A program made the position numbers and the translations under genes. 9,117 nucleotides of DNA from positions 1-9,117 of the forward strand of contig VSPF01000116.1 of NCBI GenBank assembly GCA_009775195.1, written 5' to 3'. Under the pieces are notes generated by a model, which was not told the DNA's origin, did no database searches, and saw only the letters and a program-made list of their open reading frames with translations. Shown here piece after piece: positions 1 through 5,424 of the stretch. How positions within the stretch are numbered: the stretch's first letter is position 1; every line of letters begins with the position of its first letter. The DNA is from Muribaculaceae bacterium. Its GTDB lineage: Bacteria; Bacteroidota; Bacteroidia; Bacteroidales; Muribaculaceae.

Positions 1-44
1 GTTATATACTTTCTCATAAATCAGTAGTTGGATGTGATTTATAA

Positions 45-52
45 CAAAGCTA
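45..52 (-). promoter_or_regulatory. Possible -7 element of an outward-facing promoter
   Basis: Read on the minus strand these bases are TAGCTTTG, an exact fit to the Bacteroidetes -7 consensus TAnnTTTG. A T-rich stretch lies upstream on the same strand, but there is no clean TTTG at the expected -33 distance. If real, it would drive a gene that begins left of the window. It sits next to, and its last bases overlap, the AT-rich inverted repeat at 52-81. An 8-bp match with four fixed T/G bases in AT-rich DNA can arise by chance. Confidence 0.3.
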
Positions 53-81
53 AATGATATTTTAGATAAAATTTATCATTT
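52..81. repeat. AT-rich inverted repeat, operator-like
   Basis: Perfect 8-bp arms AAATGATA (52-59) and TATCATTT (74-81) are separated by 14 bp; a second, nested palindrome GATAAA-A-TTTATC occupies 65-77. On the plus strand four more T residues follow the right arm. It lies directly upstream of the -7-like element at 45-52 (minus strand), where a transcription factor could bind. It could also be a weak AT-rich terminator for a plus-strand transcript, or chance in AT-rich DNA. Confidence 0.3.
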
Positions 82-117
82 TTTAACAGCACGCTTCACG
101 TTTGTCGATATACAACA

Positions 118-146
118 AACCCTCGCCAAGGGGTATGGCGAGGGTT
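118..146 (-). terminator. Hairpin terminator after the cyd-yigZ cluster
   Basis: A perfect 10-bp stem (AACCCTCGCC at 118-127 with GGCGAGGGTT at 137-146) encloses a 9-nt loop. On the minus strand the stem is followed by TGTTGTATAT, moderately T-rich; on the plus strand it is followed by GAGGAGAAAG, which has no T-tract. It therefore most likely ends minus-strand transcription that comes from yigZ, whose stop codon lies about 95 nt upstream. The interval 147-241 between them holds only weak short inverted repeats (GACTT/AAGTC at 176-193; AGTCAG/CTGACT at 190-213) and no gene. Confidence 0.65.
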
Positions 147-241
147 GAGGAGAAAGACTGGGTTGATTAGGTCACGACTTTTTTAAAGAAGTCAGCAAAT
201 TGCCTTTCTGACTATAACAACGATTGTAGTGCGAAAAAGGT

Positions 242-838
242 TCACTCGTCTAAGCATACACCGTCGATATCTGATAGTTTTTCTTTCAGTGTTGCGGCAT
301 CGTCGAGCCTGATTGCCACTGTCATGGTGCATGTGTTGTCGAATTCCTGACCTACAATCTTGATGCCGGGAATTTTTGTGAGTTTCATCACATCGTTCAT
401 GGCAAGGTAGGGAAAGGTGAATTTTATTTCCGACATCACGTGCCGCTCTTCGATGGTGGCATCGCCCAGGGCAAGCCTCGCTGCCTCGCGGTAGGCCGCA
501 ATAAGGCCGCTTGTGCCGAGTTTGATGCCGCCGAAGTAGCGCACTACCACGATTACTACGTCGGTCAGCTCGAATGAGTTTATCTGGCCGAGAATAGGTT
601 TGCCGGCAGTGCCCGACGGTTCGCCGTTGTCGTTGCTTTGAAATTCTGTGCGGGCTGCACCTAACATATATGCCCAGCATACATGACGGGCATCAAAATA
701 TTTTTTTTGATACGATGCTACCACGCTCTTGGCTTCGGCTGCGCTTGTCACCGGGTGGGCGAACGCAAGAAATTTGCTCATCTTCTCTTTGAAGATGGCC
801 TCGCTTGGGCTTGCTATAGTACGGTAGGTGTCAGCCAT
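242..838 (-). CDS. yigZ: YigZ/IMPACT family protein
   Basis: A 198-residue protein of the UPF0029/IMPACT family, full length for bacterial YigZ (about 200-210 residues). The N-terminal domain shows the family's core motifs: a RHVCWAY segment (residues 51-57; DATHNCWAY-like in relatives), NGEPSGTAGKPIL (71-83) and VVRYFGGIKLGTSGL (98-112). Residues 135-198 match the ferredoxin-like C-terminal domain (DUF1949). The usual Asp before GEPSGTAG is Asn71 here. The family is named after the mouse Impact protein, a GCN2 regulator; in bacteria the role is unsettled, with a nucleic-acid or translation-factor link proposed from the fold. The gene starts with ATG 6 bp after the cydB stop and is probably read on the cyd transcript. 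Family assignment is secure; function is not known. Confidence 0.93.
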   Translation of the reverse strand: MADTYRTIASPSEAIFKEKMSKFLAFAHPVTSAAEAKSVVASYQKKYFDARHVCWAYMLGAARTEFQSNDNGEPSGTAGKPILGQINSFELTDVVIVVVRYFGGIKLGTSGLIAAYREAARLALGDATIEERHVMSEIKFTFPYLAMNDVMKLTKIPGIKIVGQEFDNTCTMTVAIRLDDAATLKEKLSDIDGVCLDE

Positions 839-844
839 TCGATA

Positions 845-1984
845 TCAATATACGTGAGAGTCGTCTTTTAACTCCTGCCCGGTCAGGGGAGTATTGTTCA
901 TCTTGTACCAGGTATAGGCAATATATGCCAGTACGAACGGTACGAGTATTGATACCCAGCTCATGACGCGCAGCGTGAAAAGCGACGACGAACTGTTGGC
1001 AATTGTCAGCGACGATTCAGGGTCGACGGTCGAGGGCAGGTAGGCTGTATCGCCATAGCCGGCAATGAGGAAGAGGACGGCCACCACGGCGGCGGCTCCG
1101 AAGCCTCCAAACCAGATGCCGGCACGCCAACTGCCATCGAGGGCCGAACGGAAGATGGCATACAACACAGCAACCACGCCGAGAACCATGATAAGGGCCA
1201 ACCACCACATACCTAATAGGTTATGGAGATATATGTTGGGTTCGGACAAGGTCTGGCCGGCGACAACACGATAGCCCGGCTGCAACATCAATACCACCAA
1301 GAATGTTACGAACAAGACTGCGAAGCTCAGTCCGTTGACCAGCACCTTGCGACGCATACGTGCCGTAAAGTCCTTGTCTCCACCGATATTGTTGATAAAG
1401 TACATTGCGGCCATGGTGCGTGCGAGGAAGAAAACAGCAAAGCCAAGCAGCAGGTTTTTCCAACAGGCAATCGCCTCGAGACCATGCGTCGGAGCCCATT
1501 GCGAGATAACGGGGCTGCCGGCGTCGAGGATGTTGGTGCGTGTCACTGTAAATGCGCCGCCAAAGAACAATGTGCCCACGGCCACACCCAAGAGCACGCA
1601 GCCGAAAAGCCCGTTGAACATCAAGAAGCCGTCGTAAACACGTGTGCCGTAGATATTTCCCTTCTTGCGGCGAAATTCATAGCTGACGGCCTGGAGTACG
1701 AAACTGAGCAGTATAAGCATCCAAAGCCAGTATGCACCACCGAAACTGGTGCTGTAGAACAAGGGGAATGAGGCAAAAAATGCGCCGCCGAAAACCACGA
1801 GCGTCGTATATGTAAATTCCCACTTGCGGCCGAGCGAGTTGGCCATGAGTTGGCGTTCGTCATCGCTGAAGCGGCACATTAGCATTGACTGGCCGCCCTG
1901 CACGAAGAGTAAGAAGACGAGTGCTGCGCCAAGAACGGCGATAAGCAGCCACCAATATGACTGTAATATTGCGAGTGTGTCCAT
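845..1984 (-). CDS. cydB: Cytochrome bd quinol oxidase subunit II
   Basis: A 379-residue polytopic inner-membrane protein with about eight hydrophobic segments, the usual size of CydB. With CydA it forms the bd-type terminal oxidase, which passes electrons from quinol to O2 and makes water without pumping protons. Recognisable stretches are WWLL near residue 11, the NSLGRKWEFT region (49-58), GGAFFASFP (66-74) and the C-terminal MSWVSILVPFVLAYIAY block that matches LNVMTWVAV... of E. coli. The enterobacterial DGFD signature is absent: residues 26-29 read LFVQ, and the following bases give GGQSML. The Asp after Trp in the next helix (E. coli Asp58 by my alignment) is Glu56. The divergence fits the Bacteroidetes branch rather than decay, because the frame is intact throughout. 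The ATG start lies 1 bp after the cydA stop, so translation is likely coupled. Confidence 0.97.
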   Translation of the reverse strand: MDTLAILQSYWWLLIAVLGAALVFLLFVQGGQSMLMCRFSDDERQLMANSLGRKWEFTYTTLVVFGGAFFASFPLFYSTSFGGAYWLWMLILLSFVLQAVSYEFRRKKGNIYGTRVYDGFLMFNGLFGCVLLGVAVGTLFFGGAFTVTRTNILDAGSPVISQWAPTHGLEAIACWKNLLLGFAVFFLARTMAAMYFINNIGGDKDFTARMRRKVLVNGLSFAVLFVTFLVVLMLQPGYRVVAGQTLSEPNIYLHNLLGMWWLALIMVLGVVAVLYAIFRSALDGSWRAGIWFGGFGAAAVVAVLFLIAGYGDTAYLPSTVDPESSLTIANSSSSLFTLRVMSWVSILVPFVLAYIAYTWYKMNNTPLTGQELKDDSHVY

Positions 1985-1985
1985 T

Positions 1986-3548
1986 TTAGTCGTGTGTTTC
2001 GATGTTAGACTTTGATGCTGTGTTGATATAGCGCAGCATGATACTTATTTCGGCTATGAGCAGGGCGGTAAATATCGCGGCAAATATCCAGAATGTAAGC
2101 TGTACCGACGATGCCTGTATTCCGCTGATGGCGGCATTTGTCGGCATCAGGTCCTGAATTACCCAGGGCTGGCGGCCTACCTCGGCAAGTACCCAGCCCG
2201 ACTGGCTGCATACCCATACTATGGCCACCGACAGCATACCGAGCCATAGGAACCAGGCGCGTTCGAGCAATTTAGACTTGCGGTAGCTTGCGAATGCTGC
2301 CACGATGAGGAACAGCAACAGGTAGCCGCCGGTCAATACCATGATGTGGAATGCGTAGAAGGTCATACCTACAGGGGGCACGGCATCCGACGGATTGTCA
2401 AGGTAGCCATAACCGAAATACTCGAAGTTTTCCTTGACCGACGCGGCTGCGGCCTCCATGGCAGCTGCATCGCCGGCTTTGCTTGCTTCGGCGTAGTCGC
2501 GGAGAGCCTGGCGTGCAGCAAGACCGATTTCGCGTTTGTCGGCATAACTGAGGCCGTAGACAGTGTCGCCGGCCTCGTTGATGGTGCGTCCGGCTATCAG
2601 GTCATTTATACCTGGCACGAAACCGTCGCCGTGCATATATATCATATACGACAGTCCCTTGGGCAGGTCGATTGCAAACATCATCGGGTCGTCGGGAGTT
2701 GCGGCGGCATCAGGTTTGAGTATGCCGAAGGCAGTGAGGTCTTGACCGACACTGCCGTTATATACGCCTTCCATGGCGGCCAGTTTCATGGGCTGCACCC
2801 TGGCAACCTCTACGGCCGAACCGTGGCCCGTCATAAATGTGACAAGCATACCAGCAAGGCCGACACATGCACCTATCAGCATCGAGCTTCGCGCAGCCGA
2901 CACATTGCGCTTGCGCAATAGCAGCCACGAACTTACGCCTATGACAAATATACCGGCAAGGGCCCAGCCGCTAAAAACGGCATGGAAGAACTTGTTGATA
3001 GCCACCGGGCTCAGCACCACGGCACCGAAATCCGACATGACATTGCGCATCTGGGCCGGGTCGAACTCCATGCCTACAGGCGACTGCATCCATGCGTTGG
3101 CCACAAGTATCCATAGTGCCGAAAGCGACACGCCGAGAGCCACCAGCCACGTCGACAAGAGGTGGAACCGCTTGCTCACTTTTTTCCATCCAAAGAACAT
3201 GACGGCCACAAAGGTCGCTTCCATAAAGAATGCTAACAGGCCCTCGATAGCGAGTGGGGCACCGAATATGTCGCCTACAAACCAGCTGTAGTTCGACCAG
3301 TTGGTACCAAACTCGAATTCAAGTATCAGGCCCGTGGCTACGCCGCAGGCGAAATTTATGCCGAAGAGGGTCATCCAGAATTTGGTTATCCCTTTCCACC
3401 GTTCCTGACCTGTCCGCACATAGATTGTCTCCATGATTGCAACAATCACCGACAGTCCGATTGTCAATGGCACAAATAGCCAGTGGTACATGGCTGTCAG
3501 TGCGAACTGTGCCCGCGACCAGTCAACCACGCTTAGTAAATCGTTCAT
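1986..3548 (-). CDS. cydA: Cytochrome bd quinol oxidase subunit I
   Basis: A 520-residue haem-bearing subunit of the bd oxidase (E. coli CydA has 522). Visible functional residues: His22 (E. coli His19, haem d/b595 region) in AMYHWLFVPL; Glu102 and Glu110 (E. coli Glu99, Glu107) in GAPLAIEGLLAFFMEATF; His189 (E. coli His186) in NKFFHAVFSG; Lys255 and Glu260 of the quinol site (KLAAME); Met403 (E. coli Met393) in AFHIMV; and GRQPW at 458-462. From Lys255 to the FHIMV motif is 147 residues, against about 140 in E. coli, so this is the long Q-loop type. One odd point is His401 where E. coli has Arg391, two residues before the axial Met. ATG start 28 bp after the DUF4492 stop; the gap holds no strong Shine-Dalgarno sequence, as is usual in Bacteroidetes. 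Confidence 0.98.
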   Translation of the reverse strand: MNDLLSVVDWSRAQFALTAMYHWLFVPLTIGLSVIVAIMETIYVRTGQERWKGITKFWMTLFGINFACGVATGLILEFEFGTNWSNYSWFVGDIFGAPLAIEGLLAFFMEATFVAVMFFGWKKVSKRFHLLSTWLVALGVSLSALWILVANAWMQSPVGMEFDPAQMRNVMSDFGAVVLSPVAINKFFHAVFSGWALAGIFVIGVSSWLLLRKRNVSAARSSMLIGACVGLAGMLVTFMTGHGSAVEVARVQPMKLAAMEGVYNGSVGQDLTAFGILKPDAAATPDDPMMFAIDLPKGLSYMIYMHGDGFVPGINDLIAGRTINEAGDTVYGLSYADKREIGLAARQALRDYAEASKAGDAAAMEAAAASVKENFEYFGYGYLDNPSDAVPPVGMTFYAFHIMVLTGGYLLLFLIVAAFASYRKSKLLERAWFLWLGMLSVAIVWVCSQSGWVLAEVGRQPWVIQDLMPTNAAISGIQASSVQLTFWIFAAIFTALLIAEISIMLRYINTASKSNIETHD

Positions 3549-3576
3549 AGTTAGATATTATGGGTGTTAATGTTAT

Positions 3577-3789
3577 TTATGGATTTGTGAGTGCTTCGCG
3601 TACTGCTTCGGCACGGTCGGTATCGTTGTCGTATGTGCTTTGTAGTATATCTGGAAAGAAAAACAACTTCAATATCGCGAAAAATAAAAAAAACTTTATG
3701 ATTATGAGCAGCCACAGCTTGCGCCCGACAGTCATTGAGCGGAAGCCGTCGACATACATCGACACTATCTTACTCAGCCACGTCGGCAT
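3577..3789 (-). CDS. DUF4492 small membrane protein, cyd-linked
   Basis: A protein of about 70 residues matching DUF4492, a family I know as a small protein encoded just upstream of cydA in Bacteroidetes. It has an amphipathic N-terminus with a YVDGFRSMT-GR-LWLL signature (about residues 12-28), one hydrophobic segment at about 24-46 rich in Phe, Leu and Ile and ending in FFFPD, and a charged tail. The pattern fits a single-span membrane protein with a short tail. I chose the ATG at 3789; an in-frame TTG two codons earlier (3795) is possible but less likely. The start overlaps the 3' end of yitT by 20 bp in another frame, which suggests translational coupling. The position and size recall the small subunits CydX and CydH of other bd oxidases, but I see no sequence likeness that would prove homology; a role in oxidase assembly or as a subunit is inference. 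Confidence 0.85.
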   Translation of the reverse strand: MPTWLSKIVSMYVDGFRSMTVGRKLWLLIIIKFFLFFAILKLFFFPDILQSTYDNDTDRAEAVREALTNP

Positions 3790-4705
3790 CGGCAACTTTC
3801 ACCCGGTTTTTATCACCCTTGTGATGAGGCATGGGCATTTTTACTTTGAGTTCGTAGAAGACCTTGCCATATACGCCGTTGCAGTTGGTTTGTGTTACAA
3901 ATGCCTCGGGGTCGATAGATTTGATGATACGCGATATCGTGACCGACTCGATTTTGCGGCACATGACAAGCAGCACCTTCACGTCTTGTTTCGAATACCA
4001 GCCCATGCCAGAGAGCACGGTGCAGCCACGACGCGCCTCGTTATTTATGGCGGTCGCTATCTCTTGCCATTTTTTTGAGAAGATGGTAAACTGTACTGCC
4101 TGCCGGTTGGTATTGATTAGCATATCGGCCATATACGAGCATAAGATGAGTACCACGAAGCCGTACACGACAAGGTCGATGCGGTGCGATATGAAATATG
4201 ACGAAGATATGATGATGCAGTCGTTGTAGAGCATCGTGCGGCCGACGGTCACGTTGGTATATTTCGAAACCATTGCCGCCACGATATCGGTGCCGCCCGA
4301 CGAACCGTTGTGAGTGAAGGCTATGCCTACTCCTAGGCCGGCCATAAGGCCGCCTATGACGATGTTCATAAACGGTTCGTTGGTCAGTGGTTCGTCAAAT
4401 AGTGGCTGAAAAATACCGACGAAGACCGAAATCATCGTTGCCCCGTAGATGGTGCCGAGAACAAATTTTTTGCCTACTATTTTATAGGCTATCGCCAGTA
4501 AGGCCAAATTACAGGCATATTGCGTGATAGCCACAGGTATGCCCAGGGTCAGGTAAACTATGGTGCCTATACCGGCAAGACCGCCGATTACGACCTTTTC
4601 AGGCAAGATAAACGCGCAAAAGCCAAAGGCATATATTGCCATGGCTACGGTTATGAAGATATAGTCGCGGGCGGTGCGCCACACATTGGTCTTGATTTTT
4701 ACCAT
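3770..4705 (-). CDS. YitT family membrane protein
   Basis: A 311-residue protein of the YitT family (DUF161 membrane part followed by a DUF2179 domain). Hydrophobic segments occupy about residues 13-35, 38-60, 60-78, 82-102, 112-130 and 174-196. The conserved loop GSSGGTDIVA lies at 134-143, and the soluble C-terminal DUF2179 domain at about 205-290 contains the typical TVLSGMGWYS and NCNGVYGKVF blocks. The last 20 residues are charged and poorly conserved in kind. Transport or signalling roles have been proposed for the family but no substrate is established. The ATG start lies about 13-15 nt below the predicted transcription start of the promoter at 4725-4757. Its stop lies inside the start region of the DUF4492 gene, so it may be the first gene of the cyd transcript. 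Confidence 0.93.
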   Translation of the reverse strand: MVKIKTNVWRTARDYIFITVAMAIYAFGFCAFILPEKVVIGGLAGIGTIVYLTLGIPVAITQYACNLALLAIAYKIVGKKFVLGTIYGATMISVFVGIFQPLFDEPLTNEPFMNIVIGGLMAGLGVGIAFTHNGSSGGTDIVAAMVSKYTNVTVGRTMLYNDCIIISSSYFISHRIDLVVYGFVVLILCSYMADMLINTNRQAVQFTIFSKKWQEIATAINNEARRGCTVLSGMGWYSKQDVKVLLVMCRKIESVTISRIIKSIDPEAFVTQTNCNGVYGKVFYELKVKMPMPHHKGDKNRVKVADADVAE

Positions 4706-4724
4706 AACTTTACACTATTCTCGG

Positions 4725-4757
4725 CAAAATTACAAAAAATGTTAATACAGCCGCAAG
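4725..4757 (-). promoter_or_regulatory. Bacteroides-type promoter for yitT
   Basis: On the minus strand TAATTTTG (4725-4732) fits the -7 consensus TAnnTTTG, and a CTTG (4754-4757) lies 21 bp upstream in the -33 place. This spacing is within the 19-21 bp seen for the primary sigma factor of Bacteroides. It predicts a leader of only about 13-15 nt before the yitT ATG at 4705. The 63-bp gap to the NUDIX stop codon contains no hairpin terminator, so read-through from the NUDIX gene is also possible. Confidence 0.6.
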
Positions 4758-4768
4758 CTTTGGTAAAA

Positions 4769-5323
4769 TTATTTTTCCTTTGTTGCAAAATATTTCCACA
4801 AAGGCGCGGCCATCATTGCCTGTTTTATTTCGCCATCGGAAAGGAGCCGGTATAATTCGTCGCGTGTAACCAGGTGCACGGCTATGTCTTCGGTAGTGTC
4901 GAGATGTTGTTCTTTGTCTTTGATTTCGACTCCATGAGCCACGAAGCAATAGCACATGTTTGTAGATGTGCTCGAGTTTGGCGACAGGGTAGCTATGAGT
5001 TCCCATTCGCCGCCGCCAAAACCTGTCTCTTCGAGCAGCTCGCGCCTGGCTCCGTCGACAGGGGCTTCCCCGGGTTCGACGCATCCGGCACACAGCTCTA
5101 TTGATATCTCGCCAAGTCCGTGGCGGTATTGTTCTACAAGTACATAGCGGCCATCCTTGGTCTCGGCTATTATATTTACCCAGTCGGGATATTCGAGTAC
5201 GTAATACTCGGGGTGTATGGTGCCGTCGGGCAACTGCACTTTTTCACGACGGGCGGTAAGCCAGGGCCGGCGTATTATATATTCCGACTCTAAGAGTTTC
5301 CATTTCTTGATTTTATGTTCCAT
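4769..5323 (-). CDS. NUDIX hydrolase, ADP-ribose pyrophosphatase type
   Basis: A 184-residue cytoplasmic hydrolase that would split nucleoside-diphosphate-linked substrates, most likely ADP-ribose or an ADP-sugar, into two monophosphates with Mg2+. The Nudix box GX5EX7REUXEEXGU is complete at residues 80-102: Gly80, Glu86, Arg94-Glu95, Glu98-Glu99 and Gly101-Phe102. The N-terminal strands with DWVNIIAET and YVLVEQYRHG (about 47-69) and a Pro at 115, 14 residues after the box, fit the ADPRase subgroup (NudF-like) better than MutT. Length is normal for that subgroup. ATG start at 5323; the promoter at 5341-5371 would give a leader of roughly 12 nt. Its neighbours have no clear functional link to it. 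Substrate is inferred from motifs only. Confidence 0.93.
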   Translation of the reverse strand: MEHKIKKWKLLESEYIIRRPWLTARREKVQLPDGTIHPEYYVLEYPDWVNIIAETKDGRYVLVEQYRHGLGEISIELCAGCVEPGEAPVDGARRELLEETGFGGGEWELIATLSPNSSTSTNMCYCFVAHGVEIKDKEQHLDTTEDIAVHLVTRDELYRLLSDGEIKQAMMAAPLWKYFATKEK

Positions 5324-5340
5324 GTTCGTTTATTTTGCTG

Positions 5341-5371
5341 CAAATATACGACTATTCGCCGAAAAACAAAA
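5341..5371 (-). promoter_or_regulatory. Bacteroides-type promoter for the NUDIX gene
   Basis: On the minus strand TATATTTG (5341-5348) fits TAnnTTTG exactly and TTTTG (5367-5371) sits 18 bp upstream as a -33 element, slightly shorter than the usual 19-21 bp. The TTTTG is at the same time the beginning of the T-tract of the upstream terminator. The start codon lies 17 bp below the -7 element. Confidence 0.6.
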
Positions 5372-5401
5372 GCGAGAAACAGGTTTCTGCCTATTTCTCG
5401 C
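5362..5401 (-). terminator. Intrinsic terminator of the GH95-GH30 cassette
   Basis: GCGAGAAA (5372-5379) pairs with TTTCTCGC (5394-5401), and inside it AGG (5381-5383) pairs with CCT (5390-5392) around a 6-nt loop. On the minus strand the hairpin is followed directly by TTTTGTTTTTC, a classic U-rich tail; on the plus strand no T-tract follows. It begins about 25 nt after the GH30 stop codon. Confidence 0.85.
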
Positions 5402-5424
5402 CCAAGTATATTGTCGTATGTATT

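Noticed and set aside
176..213. Short inverted repeats as a second terminator after yigZ
   Set aside because: Stems of 5-6 bp with no T-tract on the minus strand; the 118-146 hairpin is far stronger.
192..680. 162-codon open frame on the minus strand
   Set aside because: It lies in another frame of yigZ, gives an Arg/Cys/His-rich product with no recognisable motif, and yigZ explains the same DNA fully.
1223..1771. 182-codon open frame on the plus strand
   Set aside because: Antisense shadow of cydB with no recognisable domain or start signal.
2346..2921. 191-codon open frame on the plus strand
   Set aside because: Antisense shadow of cydA with no motif; cydA residues are conserved throughout.
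3790..3795. TTG start for the DUF4492 gene, two codons upstream
   Set aside because: An ATG follows at 3789, and the family match begins after it; the extra two residues add nothing.
3560..4078. 172-codon open frame on the plus strand
   Set aside because: Runs antisense across DUF4492 and yitT, both of which are recognisable families; the product has no motif.
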